A stretch of 20,887 bases of DNA from DASSUC01 sp035650075 (GTDB lineage Bacteria > Actinomycetota > Actinomycetes > Mycobacteriales > Micromonosporaceae): NCBI GenBank assembly GCA_035650075.1, contig DASRII010000089.1:1-20887 (forward strand), given 5' to 3'. The notes under the pieces were generated by a model. It was not told the origin of the DNA and did no database searches. It saw nothing but the letters and a program-made list of their open reading frames with translations. Each line of letters opens with the position of its first letter. Position 1 is the stretch's first letter. A program made the translations under genes and the position numbers. Positions 5,754 to 12,909 of the stretch are shown in pieces.

Positions 5754-7082
5754 TCACACCGTAGCTGGCACAACCGGGAGGGGACGCAAGGCCAGCGCCA
5801 CGAGCGGCACGGTGGTGATCGCGGCGATGAGCGTCAGGGTCGGGTACCCGGCGGTCTCCACCACGATCCCCGACAACGCTCCACCGATCGCCCCGGCCAA
5901 TCCCATGACGAGGTCGGACAGTCCCTGGGCGCCGGGGCGGGAGTCGACGGGCACGGAGTCGGTCAGCAGCGTCGAGCCGGCCACCATCGTGCTCGACCAG
6001 CCGAGTCCGAGCAGGGTCAGCCCGATCGAAAGGCGGACCGTGTCGTAGCCCGCGGTGCCGGCTACCGCACACGCGGTCAGCAGCAGCGTGATGCCGCCCA
6101 GGATCACCGGCCGGCGGCCGAGCTTGTCGGTGAGCACTCCGACGACCGGTGCGAGCGCGTACATCCCGGCGATGTGCAGGCTCAACACGACGCCCACGAT
6201 CCGCAGCGTGTCGTGTGCGTTGTGGACCTCGCCGATGTGTACCGGGGTCATCGCCATCACCGCGACCATCACCAGGTGGCCCATTGCCACGGCGGCGATG
6301 CCCAGCCGGGCGCCGGGTAGCGCCGCGACCACGCGCAGGGCCGCCCGCATGCCGGACCGGTCTTTCACTCGCGGCTGCGGGGCTCGCTCCGCTCGCTCCT
6401 CGCGCTCGCCGGACCGCACGGCGGACGCCGGCGGCGGCGCGACGGAACGGGCCAGCAGCAGCGGATCGGGCCGCAGGAGCAGCACGAGCACGACGGCCGC
6501 CAAGAGAAACGCCGCGGTGCTGAACACGAACGGACCGGACAGCTCCGGCAGCCCGCGCGGCACGACAACCGCGTCGGCGATGGCGGTCAGGTTCGGCCCG
6601 GCGACCGCCCCGATCGTGGTGGCCCAGACGATGAGCGAGAGCTGGCGGCCGCGGCGGGACGGCTCGGCGAGGTCGACGGCCGTGTACCTGGCCTGCAGGT
6701 TGGCCGTTGTCCCGCCGCCGAAGAAGAACATGCCGACCATCAGCAGCGCCGCCGACTCGTTGACCGCGCCGACAACCGAGAGCGCCGCGCCCGCCGCACC
6801 GGCGACATACGCCAGCACGAGGCCAGGTCGCCGTCCGCGGGCCTGCATCAGCCGGGTCACGGGTACCGCGAGCAGCGCACCGCCCACGAGCGCCGAGGTG
6901 GACGCGAGGCCGGAGATCGCGGTACCGCCGATCCGGGCGGCGAGCAGAGCGCCGACTGTGATGCCGATGGCCACTCCGACGCCACCGAGGATCTGCGTAC
7001 CGAACAGGAGCGAGACGGTACGCCGCTGGACGCCGGAGACATCCGACGAGGGCGGCGCGGTAAGGGGTGGGGCCGCTGTCAC
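5754..7082 (-). CDS. MFS transporter
   Basis: A 442-residue inner-membrane protein with about twelve hydrophobic segments in two halves. TM segments run roughly from residue 23 to 205 and from 258 to 437, joined by a charged cytoplasmic loop. Major-facilitator hallmarks are RLMQARGRRPGLVLAY after the second helix and the equivalent VVGVLTDKLGRRPVIL in the second half. The substrate cannot be named; a drug or metabolite exporter is most likely. The central loop contains GEREERAERAPQPRVKD (225-241), encoded by a dispersed-repeat-like segment. The GTG start is the first in frame and is followed by a plausible short cytoplasmic leader; its ribosome site is weak. Only 25 bp separate this start from the divergent ASCH gene. 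Confidence 0.9.
   Translation of the reverse strand: MTAAPPLTAPPSSDVSGVQRRTVSLLFGTQILGGVGVAIGITVGALLAARIGGTAISGLASTSALVGGALLAVPVTRLMQARGRRPGLVLAYVAGAAGAALSVVGAVNESAALLMVGMFFFGGGTTANLQARYTAVDLAEPSRRGRQLSLIVWATTIGAVAGPNLTAIADAVVVPRGLPELSGPFVFSTAAFLLAAVVLVLLLRPDPLLLARSVAPPPASAVRSGEREERAERAPQPRVKDRSGMRAALRVVAALPGARLGIAAVAMGHLVMVAVMAMTPVHIGEVHNAHDTLRIVGVVLSLHIAGMYALAPVVGVLTDKLGRRPVILGGITLLLTACAVAGTAGYDTVRLSIGLTLLGLGWSSTMVAGSTLLTDSVPVDSRPGAQGLSDLVMGLAGAIGGALSGIVVETAGYPTLTLIAAITTVPLVALALRPLPVVPATV
6361..6410 (-). repeat. Dispersed GAGCGAGC-type repeat inside MFS coding sequence
   Basis: On the minus strand this 50-bp segment is built of overlapping GAGC/GCGAG units (GCGAGGAGCGAGCGGAGCGAG) followed by CCCCGCAGCCGCGAGTG. 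I recall close relatives recurring many times in Micromonospora and Salinispora genomes, usually between genes. Here it is read in frame as part of a transporter loop. That it is a member of that repeat family is memory-based inference. Confidence 0.45.
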
Positions 7083-7107
7083 CGCCCTATCGTGTCATCC
7101 TGGGCCG

Positions 7108-7689
7108 GTGCTGTTCGAGCGGCGGTTGCGGGATGGCCTCGCCGACGGCTCGGTGACCGTGGCCTTCCGGCGCTGGCGCCGCGTGCAGGTGGTCGCGGGA
7201 CACCGGTACCGCACGGGGTCTTCGATGGTCGAGGTCGTCTCGGTCGACGTGGTCGATCCGGCGCGCATCACCGACGCGGACGCCCGGCGGGCCGGCTTCG
7301 CGAGCGCCACCGAGGCAGTGGCCGACCTGCGCGGCGATCCCGACATCCCGACCTACCGGGTGACGTTCCGCCCATCGGACGCGCCGGACCCCCGCGCGAC
7401 CCTGGCGGCACGCGGCGAGCTGAACGAGGACGAGATCGGGATGCTCGACCAAAGATTGTCCACAATAGACAAAGACACGTTGAAGGCGATCGCCGACCAT
7501 CCCGCCACGAGAGCCGGAGACCTGGCAAAGGCGCAGGACAGGGACCGGGCCACGTTCAAGGCGAACGTACGCAAGCTGAAGGAGCTGGGTCTGACGCTCA
7601 GTCTCCCGGTTGGCTACCGGTTGTCGCCGCGCGGCGAGGCGTACCTGCGAGCTACAGGCCGAGGCTCCGCCCCACGATCTCCTTCATGA
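7108..7689 (+). CDS. ASCH-domain protein with C-terminal winged-helix region
   Basis: A 193-residue soluble protein. Residues 1-~90 read as an ASCH (PUA-like) domain, with LFERRLRDGLADGSVTVAFR, RRVQVVAGHRYRTG and VEVVSVDVVDPARIT. ASCH domains bind RNA or modified bases. Residues ~115-185 look like a winged-helix unit, with TLKAIADHPATRAGDLAKA, VRKLKELGLTL and GYRLSPRGEAYL. The pairing suggests a nucleic-acid-binding regulator; the target is unknown. The GTG start begins right at the first ASCH strand and has no clear Shine-Dalgarno sequence. TATCGT at 7088-7093 could be a -10 box. The gene diverges from the MFS gene and overlaps the end of the convergent acyl-CoA dehydrogenase gene by 38 bp. 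Confidence 0.8.
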   Translation: MLFERRLRDGLADGSVTVAFRRWRRVQVVAGHRYRTGSSMVEVVSVDVVDPARITDADARRAGFASATEAVADLRGDPDIPTYRVTFRPSDAPDPRATLAARGELNEDEIGMLDQRLSTIDKDTLKAIADHPATRAGDLAKAQDRDRATFKANVRKLKELGLTLSLPVGYRLSPRGEAYLRATGRGSAPRSPS

Positions 7690-8794
7690 TCTCTGTCGTG
7701 CCGCCGTAGATGGTCTGCACCCGGCTGTTCAACCACGCCTTCGCGACCGGGTACTCGAGCATGTAGCCGTACCCACCGTGCAGCTGGACGCACCGGTCGG
7801 CGACCTTGTTCTGCAGCTCGGTGGTCCACCACTTGGCCTTCGCCGCGTCCGCGATCGTCAGCCGGCCTTCGTTGAACTCGGTGACGCAGTGGTTGAGGAA
7901 CGTGCGGGCGATCGTCACCTCGGTATCCAGCTCGGCGAGCAGGAACCGGTTGGCCTGGAACTTGCCGATAGGCCGGCCGAAGGCCTGGCGCGTCTGGGCG
8001 TACTCCAGCGTCATGGCCAGAATCCGCTCCGAAGCGGCGACCGCGGCGACCGCGATCCCGAGCCGCTCGCGGGGCAGGTTGGCCATCAGGTGGTAGAAGC
8101 CGTGGTTCTCGGTGCCGACGAGGTTGTCCAAGGGCACCCGGCAGTCGTCGAAGAACAGCTCGGCCGTGTCGTTGGCCTTGAGCCCGACCTTGTCCAGGCG
8201 CCGGCCGCGGGTGAAGCCAGGCATGCCGCGCTCGACGGCGATCAGGCTGACCCCGTGCGCCCCCTCGTCCGGCGCGGTCTTGGCGACCACCACCACGAGG
8301 TCGGCGTGTTCGCCGTTGGTGATAAATGTCTTCTGTCCATTGAGGACATACGCATCGCCGTCGCGGACCGCGTTCGTGCGTACCCCGGCCAGATCCGACC
8401 CGGCACCGGGCTCGCTCATCGCGATCGCGGTAATCATCTCGCCGGAGCAGAACCGGGGCAGCCATCGCTGCCGCTGCTCCTCGGTGGTCAGCTCGGTGAG
8501 GTAGGGGGCGACCACGTCGTTGTGCAGGCCGAAGCCCAGCCCCGACGCGCCCGCCCCCACGATCTCCTCCACGAGCACCGCGTTGAAGCGGAAGTCGCTC
8601 TGACCTCCGCCGCCGTACTTCTCGTCGATGTCCATGCCGAGAAGGCCGGCCTGGCCCGCCTTGCGCCAGACGGCGCGGTCGACGATGCCGGCCTTCTCCC
8701 AGTCTTCGTGGTACGGCATGACCTCGCGCTTCAGGAAGTCCCGGCAGAGCGCGCGGAACTCCTCGTGCACGGGTTCGTAGAGGTGCTGCTCCAT
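7652..8794 (-). CDS. Acyl-CoA dehydrogenase, long-chain (LCAD) type
   Basis: This FAD enzyme catalyses alpha,beta-dehydrogenation of acyl-CoA thioesters in fatty-acid oxidation. The 380 residues cover the full fold. The FAD-binding AIAMSEPGAGSDLAG lies at 124-137, NGQKTFITNG at 152-161, the helical C-terminal domain has TRQAFGRPIGKFQANRF, and LHGGYGYMLEYPV lies at 338-350. The base used by medium- and short-chain enzymes is replaced by glycine (YGGTTEIM, Gly364), while ANLPRERL carries Glu243 at the helix-G position used by long-chain and isovaleryl-CoA dehydrogenases. Catalysis is therefore probably of that type. The ATG lies ten bases after the lipoprotein stop, so the two are likely co-transcribed; no strong ribosome site is seen. 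The exact substrate is not inferable. Confidence 0.93.
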   Translation of the reverse strand: MEQHLYEPVHEEFRALCRDFLKREVMPYHEDWEKAGIVDRAVWRKAGQAGLLGMDIDEKYGGGGQSDFRFNAVLVEEIVGAGASGLGFGLHNDVVAPYLTELTTEEQRQRWLPRFCSGEMITAIAMSEPGAGSDLAGVRTNAVRDGDAYVLNGQKTFITNGEHADLVVVVAKTAPDEGAHGVSLIAVERGMPGFTRGRRLDKVGLKANDTAELFFDDCRVPLDNLVGTENHGFYHLMANLPRERLGIAVAAVAASERILAMTLEYAQTRQAFGRPIGKFQANRFLLAELDTEVTIARTFLNHCVTEFNEGRLTIADAAKAKWWTTELQNKVADRCVQLHGGYGYMLEYPVAKAWLNSRVQTIYGGTTEIMKEIVGRSLGL

Positions 8795-8804
8795 GAGCAG
8801 AACA

Positions 8805-9605
8805 CTAGATCTCGTTGAAGATCTCGTACACCTGCGCCGGGGCGTCGATCACCTCGGCGGCGGGCGGTTCGGTGATGGACACCGGCTCGCCCCACTTGGT
8901 GAACGTCATCGACAGCTCGTCCTTGCCCGGGTCCATGGTCAGCTTCAGCGAGGTCAGCCGACCCTGAGCGTCGACGGTCGCCTCGAACGGCACCGACTTG
9001 GCCTTGTCGGCCAGCGTCTTCAGGTGGTCGTCGTCGACGATCATCGAGTTGGAAACCTTGGTCAGATCGACCGTACCGGTGTACTTGCCGCCGCCGGCGT
9101 CGGTCACGTCCACGATGCCGTCGAAGACCTTGGCGACGGCGACCGGACCCTCCAGCTCACTGAAACTCTTGTCCGCGGTGGCGGATATCTTCGTCGCGTC
9201 GAGCTTCATGAACTTGTCCGGCATCCCGGGGATGCCAGCGATCTTGAAGAAGCGGTTGGTACCGATGATCCGGTAGTCGAACGTGAACTTCGTCCCCTCG
9301 ATGGATTGCTCGAACGACAGCGACCGGGACTTGGTCGCCGGGTCCGAGGCACCGCCGGCGTCCGTGTCACCGCTCTCGGGGTCCTTGATCGTGATCGTGT
9401 ACGTGAAACTCGCCGTGTCGAAGTGCCGGCCCGTCGCGGCCAGCACCATCTTGGGATCGGATGCCGCACTCGTTGCGGGTGCGGTCGTAGTGCCCCCCGT
9501 GCCGGGATTCTGCGTCTGGCACCCGGCGGCAACCAGGCCCAGCGACGCGAGCAGCACGACTGAAGCGAACCTCGTTCGTGTCATGCAGGGCATCGTAGGG
9601 GTCAC
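8805..9605 (-). CDS. Secreted lipoprotein, LppX/LprAFG-like
   Basis: The N-terminus is a lipoprotein signal peptide: MTRTR, a hydrophobic stretch FASVVLLASLGLVAAG, then Cys29 for lipidation, followed by a Thr/Ala/Gly-rich spacer. The mature part (about 45-266) is beta-rich, with alternating phrases such as FTYTITIKD, FTFDYRIIGTNRFFKI and GGGKYTGTVDLTKVS. This resembles the half-barrel LppX_LprAFG family, which carries lipids or lipoglycans across the envelope. The GTG start used here overlaps the udgX stop by four bases (GTGA), typical of coupled genes. An internal ATG at 9582-9584 gives a more usual signal length and may be the real start. It sits between udgX and an acyl-CoA dehydrogenase on the same strand, a loose hint of lipid-related work. 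Confidence 0.85.
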   Translation of the reverse strand: MTPTMPCMTRTRFASVVLLASLGLVAAGCQTQNPGTGGTTTAPATSAASDPKMVLAATGRHFDTASFTYTITIKDPESGDTDAGGASDPATKSRSLSFEQSIEGTKFTFDYRIIGTNRFFKIAGIPGMPDKFMKLDATKISATADKSFSELEGPVAVAKVFDGIVDVTDAGGGKYTGTVDLTKVSNSMIVDDDHLKTLADKAKSVPFEATVDAQGRLTSLKLTMDPGKDELSMTFTKWGEPVSITEPPAAEVIDAPAQVYEIFNEI

Positions 9606-10207
9606 TGCAAAGCGGCGGCGGCCACAGTCAGATCGGTGACGAGACCGTTATACGCCTCTTCACGATCGTCCGCTCGAAGGACGGCCGACGGGTGGATCGT
9701 CGCCAATATCCGCGTATCGCGCCACGGCATTATCTCACCGCGTTGCCGAGTCACCCGGAACGACGGACCGATCAGCGCCTTGGCCGCGGTCGCGCCGAGC
9801 GCTACGACAATCTCCGGGCGCAGCAACGAGAACTCCGCGTCAAGCCACGGGCGGCACGCCTCGATCTCGACGCGCTCCGGCGTCTGGTGGATGCGCCGCT
9901 TGCCCGGCCCGGTGGACTTGAACTTGAAGTGCTTGACGACGTTGGTGACGTACGCCCCAGCCCGGTCGAGCCCAGCGTCCACAATGGCCCGATCCAACAC
10001 CTTGCCGGCGGGGCCGACGAACGGCAGACCGCGGCGGTCCTCGATGTCTCCCGGCTGCTCCCCGATCAGCACCACCCGCGCGTCCGGCGGACCCGCGCCG
10101 AAGACCGTCTGCGTGGCGTTCTTGTACAGGTCACAACCGCGGCAACCGGCCGCCGCCGCGCGAAGCTCGTCGATGGTGGACGTCGCCGGCACGAAAGGAG
10201 AAGCCAC
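9602..10207 (-). CDS. udgX: UdgX-type uracil-DNA glycosylase superfamily protein
   Basis: UdgX binds uracil in DNA and, unlike other uracil-DNA glycosylases, stays covalently bound through a histidine. The 201-residue product has Cys22-x2-Cys25 (GCRGCDLY) and a later Cys118 (EACRPWL) for a 4Fe-4S cluster. It also has motif A LIGEQPGDIEDRRGLPF, the VTNVVKHFKFK segment where family-4 enzymes have a cysteine (His93 here), the diagnostic KRRIH loop (103-107) with candidate cross-linking His107, and motif B IHPSAVLRA. The length agrees with M. smegmatis UdgX (about 209). The GTG chosen opens VASPFVPATSTIDELRAAAA, ten bases after the MocR-gene stop. Longer extensions in this frame lie over the MocR gene and look non-native. 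The role of His93 as cluster ligand is inference. Confidence 0.93.
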   Translation of the reverse strand: MASPFVPATSTIDELRAAAAGCRGCDLYKNATQTVFGAGPPDARVVLIGEQPGDIEDRRGLPFVGPAGKVLDRAIVDAGLDRAGAYVTNVVKHFKFKSTGPGKRRIHQTPERVEIEACRPWLDAEFSLLRPEIVVALGATAAKALIGPSFRVTRQRGEIMPWRDTRILATIHPSAVLRADDREEAYNGLVTDLTVAAAALQ

Positions 10208-10217
10208 TCGATCGAGC

Positions 10218-11564
10218 CTACGCGGCGAACCCATGGGTCGGCACGCCGAGAGCGGCCCGCGCGACCGCGTCGGCCAACGGCCGGACCTCCCGCAGACCCA
10301 GGGTGCTGGTCGTGATGCGGATCGCCGGTGGCGCACTCAACCGGTAGAGCGAGCCCGGCGCAACCGCGTACCCGGCCTCCCGTAGCCCGGCCACCGCGGA
10401 GGTCTCGTCGCCGACGGGCACCCACACGTTGATGCCGGTGCGCCCCCGGGCGGTGAGCCCGCGGTCGCGCAGCGCGTGCAGCAGCGCCGAGCGGCGCTCG
10501 TCGTAGCGCAGGCCCACCCGGGACACGGCGGCGGCAACGGCGTCGTCCCGCCACAGCTCGATGACGAGCCGCTGCAGCAGAGTGGACACCCATCCGGTGC
10601 CGAGCCGCATCCGACCGACGACGCGGGCGATGGTGGCGTCGTCGCCGGCGAGCGCCGCGACGCGCAGGTCCGGGCCATACGGCTTGGAGACGGACCGCAG
10701 GAACGCCCAGGACCGCGTGGCACCGGCCAGGCAGTGCAACTCCACGTCCGCCAGCTCGCCCGCGTGGTCGTCCTCGACGACCAGCACATCGGGATGGCCG
10801 CGCAGTTCCCGGCGGAGGGCAGCGGCCCGGGATCGGGTGACCGACGCGCCCGTGGGGTTGTGCGCGCGGGTCGTGACGACGGCCGCCCGCGCCCCGGTGG
10901 CCAGTGCGGCACGCAGACCCTGCGGGGTCGGTCCGTCGTCGTCGACCGGCACGCCCACCGGTTCGAGTCCCAGCGCGGCCACGAGGTCGAGCAGATTGGC
11001 CCAGCTCGGATCCTCCACCGCCACCCGGTCGCCTGGGCGCAGATGCGCGGTGAGCAGGCGCTCGATGCCGTCCAGCGCGCCGCCGGTCACGGTCAGCTCC
11101 GCGTCGCGCACCGGCACGCCGTCGGCGCCGAGCCGCTGCCGCGCCAGCGCCACCAGTTCGGGCAAAGCACCCGCCTCGGCATAGCGCGCGGGTCGCGGCG
11201 CGGTCGCCGCCAAGCGGCGCAGAGCTCCGCCGAGGTCGGGCAACAGGCGCGCGTCCGGCTCACCGGTCGACAGATCACGAACATCCGGGGGTACGGTGGT
11301 CCGCCTGCCGGTCCGCGATCCTGCCACGGGCGGCCGGGCCCGCACGCGGGTGCCGTTGCGCCCCGCGGTCTCCACCACTCCGCGCTGGCGCAGTGCCTGG
11401 TACGCCTTTGCCACCGTCGCCGGGCTGACCCCCAGCCGGTCGGCCAGCCCGCGCACCGGTGGCAGCGCCGCGCCGGCCGGCAACGCGCCGCTGCGCACGC
11501 CCGCCTCCACGCTGGCCGAGATGCGGGCGGCGCTGCTGCCGGAAATTTGATACTGTACTGGCAC
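10218..11564 (-). CDS. MocR-family GntR/aminotransferase regulator
   Basis: This 448-residue fusion has an N-terminal GntR winged helix (about 10-75: LPPVRGLADRLGVSPATVAK, ALRQRGVVETAGRNGTRV). It is followed by a fold-type-I aminotransferase domain (about 95-440). PLP-site residues are visible: AHNPTGAS (Asn236), VVEDDHAGEL (Asp265/266) and SVSKPYGPDLRV, whose Lys294 should form the Schiff base. MocR proteins use PLP as a sensed ligand and often control vitamin B6 or amino-acid genes. The divergent neighbour is a pyridoxamine-phosphate-oxidase-like gene, consistent with a PdxR-like task. The GTG start lies inside the first direct repeat of the shared operator, with TACAAT at 11574-11579 as a -10 box leaving a leader of about three bases. 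Confidence 0.92.
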   Translation of the reverse strand: MPVQYQISGSSAARISASVEAGVRSGALPAGAALPPVRGLADRLGVSPATVAKAYQALRQRGVVETAGRNGTRVRARPPVAGSRTGRRTTVPPDVRDLSTGEPDARLLPDLGGALRRLAATAPRPARYAEAGALPELVALARQRLGADGVPVRDAELTVTGGALDGIERLLTAHLRPGDRVAVEDPSWANLLDLVAALGLEPVGVPVDDDGPTPQGLRAALATGARAAVVTTRAHNPTGASVTRSRAAALRRELRGHPDVLVVEDDHAGELADVELHCLAGATRSWAFLRSVSKPYGPDLRVAALAGDDATIARVVGRMRLGTGWVSTLLQRLVIELWRDDAVAAAVSRVGLRYDERRSALLHALRDRGLTARGRTGINVWVPVGDETSAVAGLREAGYAVAPGSLYRLSAPPAIRITTSTLGLREVRPLADAVARAALGVPTHGFAA

Positions 11565-11588
11565 AGTCTGAAGATTGTACTAGCACAG
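11554..11588. promoter_or_regulatory. MocR direct-repeat operator between divergent genes
   Basis: TGTACTGGCACAG and TGTACTAGCACAG (12 of 13 identical) are repeated in the same direction at 22-bp spacing, about two helical turns. Tandem direct repeats at such spacing are typical binding sites of MocR/PdxR dimers. One copy covers the GTG of the MocR gene and the other overlaps its -10-like TACAAT, so binding should repress the regulator and could activate the rightward gene. TTGATA at 11547-11552 may be a -35 for the rightward gene; no clear matching -10 was found. Confidence 0.7.
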
Positions 11589-11602
11589 AGGCGGGGTGCG
11601 CC

Positions 11603-12289
11603 ATGGCCGACACGTTTCCGGCAACCGACCGGACCACGGCGACGCGGCTGCGGGAGCGGGTCAACTACGACCGAGCCGCGGCCCACGCGATCCTCGACGA
11701 GGCGTATCACTGCCATCTGGGGTTCACAGTGGACGGTGAGCCACGGGTGCTGCCGACGCTGCACGTCCGGATCGGCGACATGGTGTACCTGCATGGATCC
11801 ACCGGCAGCCGCCCGCTGTTGGCCGCCCGGACCGCCGACGGGCTGTCCGTCTGCCTGACGGTCACATTGATCGACGGCTTGGTGCTGGCCCGGTCGCAGT
11901 TCCACCACAGTGCCAACTACCGGTCGGTGGTCGTGCACGGCCGGGCCCACCTGGTGACCGACGAGAGCGAGAAGCGACGGCTGATGAACGCACTGATCGA
12001 CAAGGCCAGTCCCGGGCGCTCCGCCGTTACCCGGCCGCCGACCCGCAGGGAACTCGCCGAGACGTCGGTGCTGGCGCTGCCGCTGCGGGAGGTGTCGGTC
12101 AAGGTCCGGTCGGGCGGGGTGATCGACGAACCGGAGGACTACGACCTGCCGTGCTGGGCGGGCGTCGTACCGCTGAAGCTCGTTGCCGGCGAGCCGGAGC
12201 CGGACGCCTACCTGTCGGTGCCCGGTCGCCAGCGGGCGGCCAGCTCCCCCGGCATCGGTGGCGGTCCCGGCAGCTCGGTTCCCGGCTGA
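11603..12289 (+). CDS. Pyridoxamine 5'-phosphate oxidase family (FMN-binding split-barrel) protein
   Basis: A 228-residue cytoplasmic protein of the PNPOx-like split-barrel group common in actinobacteria. Characteristic runs are ILDEAYHCHLGFTVDGEPRV, GDMVYLHGSTGSRPLLAA, CLTVTLIDGLVLARS, HHSANYRSVVVHGRA and SVKVRSGGVIDEPEDYDLP. Members bind FMN or F420; some are nitroimidazole reductases. True B6 oxidase activity is not shown by these motifs alone. The ATG has a good ribosome site (GAGGCGGGG, six bases ahead). It diverges from a MocR regulator over a 38-bp gap, implying control by it. The last ~25 residues (SVPGRQRAASSPGIGG onward) are unlike the family's usual short ending and lie opposite the 3' end of the tetR gene, suggesting a lost ancestral stop. 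Confidence 0.88.
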   Translation: MADTFPATDRTTATRLRERVNYDRAAAHAILDEAYHCHLGFTVDGEPRVLPTLHVRIGDMVYLHGSTGSRPLLAARTADGLSVCLTVTLIDGLVLARSQFHHSANYRSVVVHGRAHLVTDESEKRRLMNALIDKASPGRSAVTRPPTRRELAETSVLALPLREVSVKVRSGGVIDEPEDYDLPCWAGVVPLKLVAGEPEPDAYLSVPGRQRAASSPGIGGGPGSSVPG

Positions 12290-12855
12290 CTCAAGGCGTC
12301 GAGCACCAGCGTCAGGTAGCGGTGCCGAAGTTGACCGGTCCGCCGCTCGTCCCCCAGCCGCACCGCGGCGATCTGCTCGAGGACGAGACCGATGTCGGCT
12401 ACCTCGACGTCGGGGCGTAGCGCCTTCGCCTTCCGCACCCGCTTCACCAGCTCCTGGTTGAGCTCGTCGGCGCGCTGGGCGTCCCGGAACAGCTGCTCGC
12501 TCGGCGTGAACGTACCGGCCAGCGCCACGGTCAGCGAGGTCGAGCCGGCGTCGACGACCCGCCGCATGAAGGTCGCGAACGCGTCCCAGGCGTCGCCACC
12601 GCCTTTCATATCATCGAGTGCCGCTTGGACTGCCGCGGTATAGGCAGCAAGCCCGTCCGAGCACAGCTTGCGTAGCAGCTCCTCCTTGCTGGGATAGCGG
12701 CGGTACAGGGCACTGATGCCCACCCCGGCCCGCTCGGCCACGGCCGCGATCGGCGCGCCCGGATCGGCCAGGAACACGGCACGCGCGGCGGCCAGGATCG
12801 CGTCGTCGTTGCGGGCGGCCTGAGCCTTCCGTCCGCTCAGCTTTGCCTCGGTCAC
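12208..12855 (-). CDS. TetR-family repressor of the adjacent efflux pump
   Basis: The 215-residue protein has an N-terminal TetR helix-turn-helix (about 14-60: AILAAARAVFLADPGAPIAA, VAERAGVGISALYRRYPSKE) and a helical ligand-binding domain. It ends LPGPPPMPGELAARW, a tail often seen in actinobacterial TetR proteins. It diverges from a 14-helix MFS pump, and two inverted repeats lie between them, so it most likely represses the pump and itself until a toxic ligand binds. The start is a GTG without a ribosome site. TACGCT seven bases upstream could serve a leaderless transcript. Its 3' end overlaps the convergent PNPOx-family gene by 82 bp. Confidence 0.92.
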   Translation of the reverse strand: MTEAKLSGRKAQAARNDDAILAAARAVFLADPGAPIAAVAERAGVGISALYRRYPSKEELLRKLCSDGLAAYTAAVQAALDDMKGGGDAWDAFATFMRRVVDAGSTSLTVALAGTFTPSEQLFRDAQRADELNQELVKRVRKAKALRPDVEVADIGLVLEQIAAVRLGDERRTGQLRHRYLTLVLDALSQPGTELPGPPPMPGELAARWRPGTDR

Positions 12856-12876
12856 AAAATTCAGCGTACACCCTCT

Positions 12877-12905
12877 TGGAACGAACGGTTCCGTTCTGCT
12901 AATCT
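12877..12905 (+). promoter_or_regulatory. Predicted promoter of the TetR-controlled MFS gene
   Basis: TTGGAA (-35) and TAATCT (-10) are separated by exactly 17 bp. The spacer contains operator 1, and operator 2 covers the expected start point near 12912. This layout would let a bound TetR dimer block RNA polymerase. Confidence 0.6.
12879..12896. promoter_or_regulatory. TetR operator 1
   Basis: Inverted repeat GAACG-N8-CGTTC. It lies in the -35/-10 spacer of the rightward pump promoter and shares its half-site GAACG with operator 2. Confidence 0.6.
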
Positions 12906-12909
12906 AGAG

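Noticed and set aside
6055..7107. Upstream extension of the ASCH gene frame across the MFS gene
   Set aside because: The extension is antisense to a convincing membrane transporter; the ASCH domain itself starts at the GTG just before its first strand.
10208..10336. Longer N-terminus for UdgX (43 extra residues)
   Set aside because: The added residues are Arg/Pro-rich, overlap the MocR gene and are absent from the UdgX family.
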